From the NCBI GenBank assembly GCA_021397835.1, contig JAJFZO010000263.1, positions 227,501 through 291,500 of the forward strand: a stretch of DNA of 64,000 nucleotides, written 5' to 3'. The number at the start of each line of letters is the position of its first letter. The first letter of the stretch is position 1. A program made the translations under genes and the position numbers. A model generated the notes under the pieces. It searched no databases. It was not told where the DNA came from and saw only the letters and a program-made list of their open reading frames with translations. Positions 51,901-64,000 of the stretch are shown here, piece after piece. The stretch is from Moringa oleifera. Its lineage: Eukaryota > Streptophyta > Magnoliopsida > Brassicales > Moringaceae.

Positions 51901-54516
51901 AGTGCCAAAGACTACCTCAATATCAGTCGTTGGGCTTTTCCAACAACAGGAACTATCATTCAGTCATCACTAAGGTCACTCGGTGTTGGCATTGGCATCT
52001 ATTGACATGAGTAACTTCTTGTAGAAATAGCTGAGAAGTCTCTTTGTTTGCCTCATGTTGACATCGATGTCTGCCAACACCAACAACTGCCCCGCACTAG
52101 TAACTGAGCAGTAGTTGGTTCCCTCAAACCTTGGGTGAGCATCAGCCAACACCAACACCTTTTTCGTAGTAGTTATTGGGCTTTTCCAATGCCAACAATA
52201 GTCATGCGATCATTGTTTGTCTCCCCCGATACTGGCATTAGTGTCTATCGACACCCCTAACTACCCGCAACAATAGCAAGGAAGACTTTTGGTACACCAG
52301 ATATTGACGTTCGCGTGTGTCAACACTAATAACTACCCCATAATTGTAGTTTGGAAATCATTGGGTCCCCTAAAAACAAGTGCGATCATGTGCGGGGTCC
52401 AACGACTTCCCAACAACCGTCGTTAGGCTTTCGTAATGCCAATAATGACGGCAATTGGGCAATCGTTGGGACAACCCAGCGTAGATGCTTGGCAGCTTTT
52501 GTGACTAACGTTGAGTGTTCGTTAAGTTTTGTTTCTACAAGCACTAGCATCTACCAGCATCAATGAATGCCCAACAGCAGTCATTAGCTCTACCAACATG
52601 AGTGACTGTCATTGGGTCGTCGCTAAGTCGGCCCGGTTCTACCATTAGTGTTTATCGATGCTAACAACTACCCCGTAATACTGGTTACGCAGTCCTTGGG
52701 TTCCTCCTATGCTAGTGTCATCATCTACCAACACTAATAACTACCCCATAACAATGACTCAGCAGTCGCTGGGTTAATTTAAAGCTGGTGTGAGTGTCTA
52801 CCAGCACCAGCGACGTCCCGGCATAAGTTTTTGGACTCTTCCAGTGCCCACTACTACTGCTACATCGTCAAGCGATTTCTTATGTGGCTGCTTTCAAGTC
52901 TACTTGTGCCAGGAACTCCCACTAGGCTAACGCTAGGAAAACCCAGCGCCGATGTGTTCTAGGCCCTGTGACTGTCGCTAGGTAATTGCTGAGTTGCTCT
53001 AGTACTGACATTGTGGTCTACTACTATCTATGATTGCCTAACAAAAGTTGTTAGGCTCTCCTAAATCCAGTGACCATCAAAGCGTCATCGCTAGGCTCCC
53101 CCGATGTCGGCATTAGTGTTTCTAAATGCCGTCTTTGGCCAACATTTATAACTACCCCGCAACAAAAGCTGGATAGTCGTTGGGCTGTTTAAGTGCTTGC
53201 CGTTGTGTCTACCTGTGCTAGTGACTGCCTAACTATAGTTGTTGGGCTCTCCCAATACTTGTTACGGTCATGGGGAGATCGTTAGGTTGTCTAAGTTCTA
53301 ATAAACACCGACAACTACCTCGCAGAAATGACACGGCTGTCCCTAGGTTCCCCTAGTGTCAGTGTCGGTGTCTGCCAACACTCATAACTACCCCGTAGTA
53401 GTAGCAAGGCAGTCATTGGGTCCCCTCAAAGTTGGAACGAGGGTTTATTAGCACCAACAACTTCTTCACAACAGTAATTGGGCTCTCCCAATGCCGAAAA
53501 CTATTACTGGGGTGTCGTTAAACTCCTCAAGTGCTTGGCCTCGCATTTACCCATGCTAGCGACAACAGTTAGGCCATCGTTGGGGTAACCCAACGCAAAC
53601 CTCCGTCGACTCGAGCAGCTGTCACTAGATCATTGCTTAGCTGGCCTAGTGTTGGCGCTAGCCTCTGCCAATGCTGATGACTACCCCAACATTAATCGTT
53701 GGGCTCTTCCAACACTAGCAACTATCATGCAGTCATCGCTAGGGTCCCTAATGCTATGAGTGGCATTTATCGACATGAGCTACTTGCAGAAATAGCTAAG
53801 AAGTCTCTTCGTTCACCTTGTGCTGACATCGATGTCTGTAAATACAAAAAACTACCCTGCACTGGTAGCGAGCGTCTGCCATAACTAATTCCTTTCCCGC
53901 TGTAGTTCTTGGGCTTTTCCACTACCTACAACAGCCATGCGGTCATCGATAGTCTCCTTCGATGCTAGCACTCGCATCTATCAACATCACCAACTACGTG
54001 GAGTAATAGGAGGGAACACCTAGTGTTAGCATCAGTATCTGTTAACACCAATTACTACCCCATAATAGTAGTTAGGCAATCATTAGGTTCCATAAAAATA
54101 AGTGTGATTATCTACCTACCTAACGACTTCCTTACAGCCGTCATTAAGCTCTCATAATGCCAAAAACGACTGCTATTAGGCAATCATTGGGGGAACCTAC
54201 TATAAATATTTGGCAACCTTAATGACTATCGTTGGATTTTCGTCGAGTTTTGTTTGTGCAAGCACTAGCACCTACTAGCATCTATGATTGCCCAGTAGCA
54301 GTCATTGGGTCTACCAACACGAGCGACTATCATTGGCTCATCGGTAGGTTGCCCGGGTACTAGCAATAGCATCTATCGATGCTAACAACTACCCCATAAT
54401 ACCTATTGTGCAGCCCTTGGGTTCCACTAATGCTAGTGTCATCATCTGCTAGCACTAATAACTAACCCGTAAAAATGACTCGGCTGTCGTTGGGTCCCTT
54501 CAAAGTTGGCGCGAAT
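42905..54516. repeat. Higher-order repeat copy B, about 11.6 kb
   Basis: Same unit as copies A and C, in register with both. Relative to A it lacks about 335 bp at 48576-48582 and about 415 bp near 48695-48702, lacks the 0.9-kb duplication of A, and has a fusion monomer near 52770-52820 that removes about 1.46 kb. Relative to C the offset is 11612 at the start, 11278 in the middle and about 12200 after the two B-specific deletions. Confidence 0.85.
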
Positions 54517-57500
54517 GTTTGCCAGCACCAGCGACATCCTTGCATAAGTCTTTGGGCTCTCCAAGTGTGCATTAGAACTGCTACTTTGTTGTTTGACTCC
54601 TTTTGCGATTGCCGTCATGTCAACCTATGCCAGCAACTGCCACCAGGCTAATGATTGGAAAACCAAATGCTAATGTATGCTAAGCCCCACAACTGTCGCT
54701 AGGTCCTTGTTGAGTTGCTCTAGTACTGACTCTTCGATCTACTAGCATTTGCGATTGCCCAATAACACATATTGGGCTCTTCCAAATCTAGTAACTATCA
54801 AAGGGTCATCACTAGGCTCCCCCGGTGCCGGCAGTAGCGTTTCCCAATTTCATCATCTACTAGTACTTGTAATAACCCCGTAAAAAAGGCTAAAATGTCA
54901 TTGGGCTCTTTTAGTGCTTGCCATCGCGTCTACCTATGCCAGTGACTGTCTAGCTATAGTTGCACTGTTTCCCTAACACCAGCAACTATCATAGGGTAAT
55001 CGTTGGGCTTCCTTTGTGCTAGTACCAGCGTTTACACATATCGGTAACTACCTTACAGAAATGATAGGGCTCTCCCTAAGTTCCACCACTGTGAGCGCCG
55101 GTGTCTGCCAACACCCGTAACTACCCAGTAGTAGAAGTAAGGAAGCCATTGGGTCCCTTCAAACTTGGCACAAGGGTCTACTAGCACCAATAACTTCTTC
55201 ATGATAGTCAATGGGCTCTCCCAATGCCAACCACTACTACTAGGGCGTCGTTAAGCTTGTCTAGTGCTTTCCCTCTCATCTACCTATGCCAACAACAACT
55301 GTTAGCCAACTTAGGGGAACCTAATGCAGATCTCTATCAACACCAGCAGCTATCATTGGGTCATTGCATAGCTCCCCTTATACTGGCACTGGCCTTTACC
55401 AATGCCGACGACTACCCCAACATTAATCGTTGGGCTCTTACAACACATCCAACTATCATGCAGTCATCGCTGGAGTCCTTTAATGCTGGCATTCGCGTCT
55501 ATCGAGATCATGCTGACATCTGTGTCTCCTCACACTAACAACTGCCCCGCATTAGTAGCTGAATAGCCGATGGTTCCACTAAAGTCAGAGCGAGCATCTG
55601 CAAGCACCAACAACTTTTTTGCAATACTTGTTAGGTTGTCGTAATACCAAAAACAGCCATATGATCATCATTAGTCTCCTCCGATACTGGCACAGCGTTT
55701 ATTGATATGAAAAACTGCCCGCAGCAATAGAAGGGAAGTCTTTTGGTTCACCTAGTGCTGGTGTTGACGTGTGTCAACACCAACAACTACCCCACAATAT
55801 TAGTTGGGCAATCGTTGGTTTCCTTAAAAACAAGTGCGAGCATATGCAAGCCCCAACGATTTTCCAACAGTAATCGTTAGGCTCTCATAATGCCAACAAC
55901 GACTGTCATTTGGCAATCACTAGCGCAACCCATTGTAGATGTTCGGCACCTTTAGTAACTATCAATGGGCATTCGTCGAGTCTTCTTTGTGCAATAATTG
56001 GCATCTACTAGAATCAATGACTGCCCAACAGCAGTCATTGGGCTTTACTAACCCGAGTGACTATCATTGGGTCATCAATTGGTTCCTCTTATGCAACTGT
56101 CATCATCTCCCAACACTAATAACTACCCCGTAACAATGACTCGGTAGTCGCTAGGTTCTTTCAAAGCTGGTAAGAAAGTCTGCAAGCACCAGCGACATCC
56201 CTACATAAGTTTTTGGGCTCTCCAAGTGCCAACTACTACTTCTACTTTGTCATTTGACTCCTTTTGCGACTGTTGTCATGTTTACTTGTGCCAGCAACTA
56301 CCACTAGGCTAACAACAAGAAAACCTAATGGTGATGTCCGCTAAGGCTCGCGACTGTCGCTAGGTCATTGTTGAGTTACTCTAGTACTGACACCGATCTA
56401 CTAGCATCTGTGATTACCCAATAACACTTGCTGGGCTCGCCCTAGGTTCCACCAGTGTTAGTGCTGGTGTCTGCCAACACCCGTAACTACCCACTAGTAA
56501 TAGCAAAGCAGCCATTGTGTTCTTTTAAACTTGGCACGAGGGTCTACTAGCGCCAACAACTTCTTCCTGATAATCATTGGGCTCTCCCAATGCCAACCAC
56601 TAGTGCTTGTCCTCGTGTCTACCTACGCCAACAACAACTGTTAAGCCATATTGGGAGAACCCATTACAAATATTTACTGACACTAGTAGCTTTCATTGGG
56701 TCATTGCGTAGCTCCCCCTGTGCTGGCGTCGACATCTACTAGTACCGATGACTACCCCAACATCAGTCGTCGGGGTCTTCTAACACAGCTAACTACTATG
56801 CAGTCATCGCTAGGGTCCTCTAGTGTTGGCACTCGCGTCTATTGACATGAGCAACTACCTGCAGAAATGGCTAAGAAGTCTCTTGGTTTGCCTCATGCTA
56901 ACATCGGTGTCTCCTAACACTAACAACTGCCTCGCATTAGTAGTTGAATTGTCAATGGTTCTGCCAAACTTGCAGCGAGCATCTACCAGCATTAACAACT
57001 TTACCGCATTAGTTGTTGGGCTTTTCAAATACCAAAAATAGCCATGCAGCCATCGTTAGTCTCCCTTCATGTTGGGACAATGTCTATCGACACTAACAAC
57101 TGCTCGCAGCAATAGTAGAAAAGTCTTTTGGTTCACCTATTGCTGGTGTCGGCGTGTGCCAACACCAATAACTACTCAACAATAGTAGTTGGGCAATCGT
57201 TGGGTTCCTTAAAAGCAAGTGCCAGCATCTGCCAACCCTAACAACTTTCCAACAGTCGGCGTTAAGCTCTTACAATGCCAACAATGACTACCATTGGGCA
57301 ATTATTAGGGCAACCCACAGTAGATGTTTGGCACCTTTAGTGACAATCATTGGGTCTTCGTTGAGTTTTGTTTATGCAAGCACTCGCATCTATTAGCATC
57401 AACGATTGCCCAATGGCAGTCGTTGGGCTCTACCAATGCGAGTGACTATCATTGGGTCATCGCTAGGTTGCCTCAGTACTAGCACTAGAATCTATAGATG

Positions 57501-60500
57501 CTAACAACTACCCCGAAATACTGGTTGCGCAGTCCTGGGGTTCCTCTTATGCTGGTGTCATCATCTCTCAACACTAATAATTACCCTATAACAATGACTC
57601 AACAATCGCTGGGTTCCTTCAAAGTTAGTGCGAAAGTTTGCCAGCACCAGTGATGTCCCTGGATATGTTTTTAGGCTATCCTAATGCCCACTACTACTGT
57701 TACTTTATTGTTCGACTCCTTTTGCGGTTGCCTTCATGTCTACATGTGCCAGCTACTGCCATTAGGCTAATGATAGAAAAACCCGACGCTGATGTTTGCT
57801 AAGGCTTGTAACTATCGCTAGGTCATTATTGAGATGCTTTAGTACTGACCTTGCGGTCTACTAGCGTTTACGATTGCCCAACAAAAGTTGTTGGGCTCTC
57901 CTAAATCTAATAACTATCAAAGGGTCGTCATTGGGTTCCCCCGGTGTAGGCACTAGTGTTTCTCAATGCCACCTTCAGCCAACATCAAAAACGACCTCGC
58001 AATAAAAGCTGGATAGTCGTTGCGTTCTTTTAGTGCTTACCTTCACATTTACCTCCGCTAATGACTATGTAACACAGTCGTTAGGCTCCCTCAACAATAA
58101 CAACGATTAGTAACTACCTCGTTGTAGTAGCAAGGCAGCCGTTGGGTCCCCTCAAAGTTGGCATGAGGGTCTACTAGCACCAACAACTTCTTCACAACAG
58201 TCATTAAGCTTTGCCAATGCCATCCCCTATAACTAGGGCGTTGTTAAGCTCCTCTAGTGCTTGCTGTCACGTCTACCTACTCGAGCGATAACCATTAGGC
58301 CATGATTGGGGGAACCCAGTGCAGATCACTACCAGCACTCGCAACTGTCGTTGAGTCATTGCATAGCTCCTTCAGTGCTGGTGTTAGCCTCTACTAGTGC
58401 CGACGACTACCCCAACATGAGCCGTTCGGCTCTTTTAACACCAGTGATTGTCATGCAATCATCATTGGTGTCCTTCGATGCTAGCACTCGCTTCTATCGA
58501 CATGAAAAATGCGTGTAAAAATTGGTGAGAAGTCTCTTGGTTCACCTCGTGTTGACATCGTGTCTTCTAACACAAACAACTACCCCACCATAGTAGCTGA
58601 ACAGCCATTGGTTCCCGCGAAGCTAGAGAGAGCATGTGCCAGCACCAACACCTTTCTTGTAGTAGTTGTTGGGCTTTCCTAATACCACCAACACCTTTGA
58701 TGCTGGCACTGGCATTTATCGACACCAGCAACTGCCCGTAATAATAGCATGAAAGTCTTTTGGTTCACCTAGTGTTGGAAAATAACTACCCCATAATTAT
58801 AGTTGGGCAATCATTGGGTTCCTTAAAAACAAGAGGGAGCATCTGCATGCCTCAACGACTTCCCAATAGCCGTTGGTAGGCTCTTGCAATAGCAATAATG
58901 ATTGCCATAAGGCAATCATTGGAACAACCCAACAAAATGTTAGGTAGTTTTAGTGACTATTATTGGGTCTTCGCTGAGTTCTGTTTGTGCTAGCACTAGC
59001 ATCTATCACCATCAATGACTGTCCAACAGCAGTCATGGGCTCTACCAATGCGAGTGACTATCATTGTGTCGTTGCTAGGTTACCTCGGTGCTAGTACTCG
59101 CCTCTATCGATGCTAATAACAACCAAGTAATAATGGTTGGGCAGTGCTTGGGTTCCTTTTTTGCTGGTGTCATCATCACCAACACTAATGACTACCTATA
59201 ACAATGACTCTCTTGTCGCTGCGTTCCTTCAAAGTTGGTGTGACTGTTTGCTAGCACCAGCAACATCTCTTCATAAGTTTTTGGACTCTCCGAGTGCCCA
59301 TAACTACTGCTGCATCGTCGTTCGACTGCTTCTATAGTTGCCTTCTTGTCTACCTGTACCAGTAACTACCAATAGGCTAAGCTAAGAAAACCTAGTGCTG
59401 ATGTTTGCTAAGGCCCATGACTATTGTTAAGTCATTGTTGAGTTGCTCTAGTACTAACACTGCAGTCTACTAGCCTCTGCAATTGCTCAACAAAAGTTGT
59501 TGGGCTCTCTTGAATCCAATGACTATCAAAGTGTCATTGCTGGGCTCCCCCGATGTCGGCACTAGTGTTTCCCAATGCCGTCTTTAGCCAACACCTATAA
59601 CTACCCCGCAACAAAAGTTGAACAGTTGTTGGGCTCTTTTAGTGTTGCCCTCGTGTCTACCTACTCTAGTGACTGCTTAACTATAGTCGTTGGGCTCTCT
59701 CAACACTAGCGATCATCATGGGGTGATTGTTGGGCTTCCGTGGTGCTAGTACTAGCCTTTACACACACTGCCAATTGCCTTGTAGAAATGACAGAGCTGT
59801 CCCTAGGTTCCTCTAGTATCGATGTCGTTATCCGTCAACACCCGTAGCTACATAATAGTAGTAATAGTAAGGTAGCCATTGGGTCCCCACAAAGTTGGCA
59901 CGAGGGTCTAATAGCACCAACGACTTCTTCATGATAGTCATTGGGCTCTCTTCCAATGTCAACCACTACTATCGGGGTGTCGTTAAGCTCCTCTAGTGCT
60001 TGCTCTCGTGTCTACCTATGCTAACCACAACCGTTAGGCCATCATTGGGGGAACCCAGCGTAGATTTCTAACGTCAATAGGAGCTGTCGCTGGGTCATTA
60101 TTTAGCTTCCCTAGTGCTGGCGCTGGCCTTTGCTAATGCCAACGATTACCCCAACATCAGTTGTTAGGCTCTTTCAACACCACCAACTATCATGTAGTCA
60201 TCGCTATAGGCCCTGGTGCTTGCACAAACATCTATCGACATGAGCAACTACATGCAAAAATAGCTGAGAAGTCTCTTGGTTCACCTCGTGCTGACATCGA
60301 TGTTTTCTAACACCAACAATTGCCCCGTAGTAGTAGCTGAGGTTTTGTTGGTTCCCTTAAAACTTGAGCGAGCATTTGCAAGCACCAACAATTTCCCTGC
60401 AATAGTTATTGGGCTTTCCTAATACCAGCAGCAATCATCCGGCCATCGTTAGTCTCCCTCGATACTCTCACTAGTGTCTATCAACACCAGCAACTGCCCA

Positions 60501-63500
60501 CAGCAATAGCAGGGAAGTCTTTTGGTTCACCTAGTAATGGCATTGATATGTGCCAACACTAATAACTACCCCACAATTGTAGTTGGGCCATCGCTGGGTT
60601 CCCTGTAAGCAAGCTTGAGCATGGCGTGCCCCAACGACTTTCCAACAACTGTCATTAGGCTCTCGTAATGCCAACAACGATCGCCATTGGGAAAAGCCAA
60701 CGTAGATGTTTGGCAACTTTTGTGACTATTATTAGGTCTTCACTGAGTTTTGTTTGTGCAAGCACTGGCATTTACCAGCATCAACGACTGCCCAACAACA
60801 GTCATTGGGCTCTACCAACGCGAGCGACTATCATTGGGTCGTCGCTAGGTTACCTTGATACTAGTACTAGCGTCTATCAATGGTAACAATTGTCCTGCAA
60901 TACTACTTGCACAGTCTTTGGGTTCCTCTCATGCTGGTGTCATCATCTGTCAATAATAACAACTACCCCGTAACAATGACTCGGCAGTCCCTGCATAAGT
61001 TGTTGGTCTCTCGAGTGCCCACTACTATTGCTACTTCCTCGTTCAACTCTTTTTGTGGTTGCCTCCGTGTCAACCTGTGCCAGCAACTGCCACTAGGCTA
61101 ACGATAGGAAAACCCAACGTTCATGTCTGCTAAGGCCCGCAACTGTTGCTAGATCATTACTGAATTGCTCTACTACTGACTCTACGATCTGCTAGTGCCT
61201 ATGATTGCCTGATAACAGTTGCTGGGCTTTCCTAAATCTAGTGACTATCTAAAGGTCGTAGCTGGACTCTCCCAGTGCCGGTACTAGCATTTCCTAATTT
61301 TTTCATTTGCTAGTACCTATAACTACCCCTCAATAAAGGCTAGATAGCCATTAGGCTTTTCTAGTGCCTACCCTCACATCTACTTATGCCAATGACTTCC
61401 TAAATATAGTCGTAAGGCTCTCCCAACACCAACGACTATCATGGGGTAATCATTAGGCTTCCTTTATGCTTGTACGAGCGTTGAGAAACACTGACAATTG
61501 CCTCATAGATATGGCAAGGCTCTCCCTAAGTTTCCCTAGTGTTAGCGTTGGTGTTTGCCAACACTCGTAACTACCCAATAGTAGTAGCATGGCAACTGTT
61601 GGGTCCTCTCAAAGTTAGTACAAGGGTCTACTAGCACCAACGACTTCTTCACGATAGCCATTAGGCTCTCCCAATGCTAATCACTACTACTAAGGTGTCT
61701 TTAAGCTCCTCTAGTGCTTGCCCTCGCGTCTACATACACCAGCGACAATCGTTAGGCCATCGTTGAGGGAAACTAATACAAATCTCTACCAATACCAGTA
61801 GTTATCACTACCAACACCTATAACTGCCCTGCAACAAAAACTAGATAGTCGTTGAGCTCTTTTAGTGCTCGCCCTCATGTCCACATACACTACTGAGTGC
61901 CTAACTATAGTCATTGAGCTCTTTTAATGCTTGCCCTCATGTCCACATACGTTATGAGGTAATCGTTGGGCTTCCCTTGCGCTACTATTAGCGTTTACAC
62001 ACATCGATAACTGCCTCGCAGAAATAACAAGGTTGTCCTTAGGTTCCCTAAGTGTTGACGCCATTATGTGCCAACCCATAACTACCTAGTTGTAGTACCA
62101 AGGCAGTCATTGGGTCCCTTCAAAGTTGGCACAAGGGTAAACTAGCACCAGCGACTTCTTTACCACAGTCATTGGCCTCTCCCAATGTTGACCACTACTA
62201 CTAGGGCGTCATAAAGCTCCTCCAATGATTGCCTTTGCGTGTACCTATGCCAGCAACAACCGTTAGGCCATCATTGGGGGAACCCAATGCAGATTTCTAT
62301 CGATACCAGCAGCTATCGTTGGGTTAATGCTTACCTCCCCCAGTGCTGCGTTGGCCTCTGCCACTGCCGATGACTATCCCAACATCAGTCGTTGGGCTCT
62401 TTCAACACCAGTAACTATCATACAGTCATCACTAAGGTCCACTAATGTTGGCACTAGCATTTATCGACATAAGTAACTGCCTGCAAAAATAGCTGAGAAG
62501 TCTTTTGGTTTGCCTCATGTTGACATCAACATTTGCTAAAACCAACAAATGCCCCGCACTAGTAATTGAGCAGTCGTTGGTTCTGGCAAACTTGGAGTGC
62601 GCATCTACCAATACCAACACCTTTCTCACAATAGTTGTTGGGCTTTTCTAATACCAGCAACAATCATGCGGTCATCGTCAGCCTCCCATGATGCTAGCAT
62701 TGGCGTCTATCAACACCAGCAACTGCTTGAAATAATAGCAAATAAGTTCTTTGATTCACCTAGTACGGGTGTCGGCATGTGCCAGCACCAATAGCTACCC
62801 CACAATTATAATCAGGCAATTGTTGTGTTCCCTAGAAATAAGTGCAAGCATGTGCATGCCCAAACGACTTCCAAACATCAATCGTTAGGCTTTCGTAATG
62901 CCAACAATGACTGCCATTAGGCAATCATTGGGGCAACCCAACATTAATGTTTGGCAGCTTTAGTGACTATTGTTGGGTCATCCCTAAGTTTTGTTTGTGC
63001 AAGAACTAGCATCTACTAACATCAACGACTGTCCAATAACAGTCATTAGGCTCTACCAACGCAAGCGACTATCATTGGGTCGTCGCTAGGTTACTCCGGT
63101 ACTAGCACTAGCGTCCATCAATGCTAGCAACTGCCCCACAATATTGGTTATGCAGTCCTTGGGTTCCTCTTATGCTGATGTCATCACCAGCCAACACCAA
63201 TAACTACCTCGTAACAATGACTCGGTAGTCGCTCGATTCCTTCAAAGCTGGTGCGAGTGTCTGCTAAGACTAGCGACGTCTATGCATAAGTATTTGGCCT
63301 CTCCTAGTGCCCACTACTATTGCCGCTTCATCATTTGACTCCTTTTATGGTTGCCTTCATGTCTACGTGTGCCAACAACTACCACTAGGCTAACGATAGG
63401 GAAATCCAACATTAATGTGTGCTAAGGCCCGCGACTGTCACTAAGTCATTGCTGAGTTGCTCTAGTACTGACTCTATGATCTACTCGCATTGCGATTACC

Positions 63501-64000
63501 CAATAACAATTGTTAGGTTCTCCTAAACCAAGTGTTTATCTAAGGGTCATCGCACAGCTCCCTTGGTGTCAGCAATAGCAATTCCCAATTACATCATCTG
63601 CCACTACCTAAAATACCCCTCAACGAAGGTTGGATAGTCATTGTCTTTTACTGCTTGCCCTTGCGTCTACTTACACCAGTGACTACCGAGCTATAGTCGT
63701 AAGGCTCTCCCAACACCAGCGACAGTCATGGGGTAATTGTTGGGCTTCCTTTGTGCTAGTACTAGTCTTTACATACACTGACAACTACCTCACAGAAATG
63801 ATCAGGCTCACCCTAGATTACCCTAGTGTCTGCGCCAGTCCCTCCCAACACCCATAACTACTCAATAGCAATAGTAAGGTAGCCGTTAGGTCCTCTCAAT
63901 GTTGGCACGAGGGTCTACTAGCACTAAAGACTTCTTCACGATAGTCATTGGGCTCTCCAAATGCCAACCACTACTGGTAGGGCATCATTAAGCTCCTCTT
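54517..64000. repeat. Higher-order repeat copy C, incomplete at the window edge
   Basis: The same ordered landmarks as A and B appear: ATCGAGATCATGCTGACATC near 55498, AACGATTAGTAACTACC at 58102, ATACCACCAACACC at 58682, AATGGCATTGATATGTGCC near 60535, and GCTTACCTCCCCCAGTGCTGCG near 62330. A C-specific deletion of about 320 bp lies near 56436 (GCTGGGCTCGCCCTAGG). The window ends about 2.7 kb before the expected end of the unit if C resembles B. Confidence 0.82.
61852..61950. repeat. 62-bp micro-duplication in copy C
   Basis: TTGAGCTCTTTTAGTGCTCG starts at 61852 and a near copy starts at 61914. Each runs on to CATGTCCACATAC, so the second copy stops at 61950. The sequence then skips directly to GTTATGAGGTAATCG, so a small deletion accompanies the duplication. 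Copies A and B do not have it. Confidence 0.8.

Larger units (their letters stand above)
15496..64000. repeat. 1.77-kb-family satellite array, about 28 full or partial monomers
   Basis: One long tandem family fills this segment. A landmark of the type ACAATGACTCAGCAGTCGCTGGGTTCCTTCAAAGC recurs near 16810, 18340, 20118, 21895, 22808, 23721, 25500, 27080, 29703, 31475, 33105, 34790, 37000, 39650, 41115, 42857, 44550, 46310, 47935, 48770, 50985, 52750, 54468, 56130, 57588, 59198, 60975 and 63210. The commonest step is 1.76-1.78 kb. Steps near 0.91, 1.46, 1.6 and 2.2 kb reflect internal deletions and duplications. Other landmarks are GTCGCTAGGTCATTGCTGAGTTGCTCTAGTACTGAC and GTAGATGTTTGGCAGCTTTAGTGAC. 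No open frame here exceeds about 110 codons and none shows a domain, so no gene is supported. Confidence 0.93.

Noticed and set aside
15496..64000. Many open frames of 60-110 codons with repeated similar peptides (for example SYFCRQLL, LGSPSAGTSV)
   Set aside because: The peptide similarity simply reflects the tandem repeat. Frames start and stop at different places in different copies, often on the strand opposite to that in other copies, and are not conserved as proteins.
8480..64000. CRISPR array
   Set aside because: Repeats are long and contiguous with no regular short repeat and unique spacer pattern, and the context is a eukaryotic transposon and satellite.

Overview
The window looks like plant nuclear heterochromatin. 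Almost all of it is tandem satellite DNA, interrupted once by a decayed hAT-superfamily DNA transposon whose transposase has the zf-BED plus hATC layout common in flowering plants. No intact host gene, rRNA, tRNA or CRISPR array can be supported. I do not recognise the satellites and do not assign a species.

Layout. Bases 1-859 are non-satellite, unclassified sequence with a GC-rich patch. Bases 860-8479 are a GC-rich, CpG-rich satellite with a very regular 182-bp unit, about 40 copies, each carrying a G-run cluster. At 8479/8480 it switches abruptly to a second, unrelated satellite that fills the rest of the window (8480-10728 and 15496-64000). This second family has a long basic unit of about 1.77 kb, often shortened or lengthened, and looks built from degenerate 60-80-bp sub-units that share a TCRTTGGGCTC-like core.

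From about 28 kb to the right edge the 1.77-kb family is organised into a higher-order repeat (HOR). Three successive copies lie in register: A 27989-42904, B 42905-54516, C 54517 to beyond the window. They share the same unusual deletion and duplication junctions in the same order. Copy-specific indels of about 0.3-1.5 kb explain why the copies measure 14.9 and 11.6 kb. Left of 28 kb the same variant types recur in scrambled order, with a local triplication of a 0.91-kb truncated unit (21626-24362).

The hAT element occupies 10737-15487 (4751 bp), flanked by a perfect 8-bp target-site duplication. It has short imperfect terminal inverted repeats, subterminal GGTTCGGTT/GAACCGAACC arrays, a hairpin-rich block, a TATA box and one transposase reading frame (12734-14902). 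That frame is broken by two in-frame stops, and one BED-finger zinc ligand is lost. Removing the element and one TSD restores the normal satellite sequence, so it inserted after this part of the array existed. No genes act together here; the interest lies in how the array evolved.
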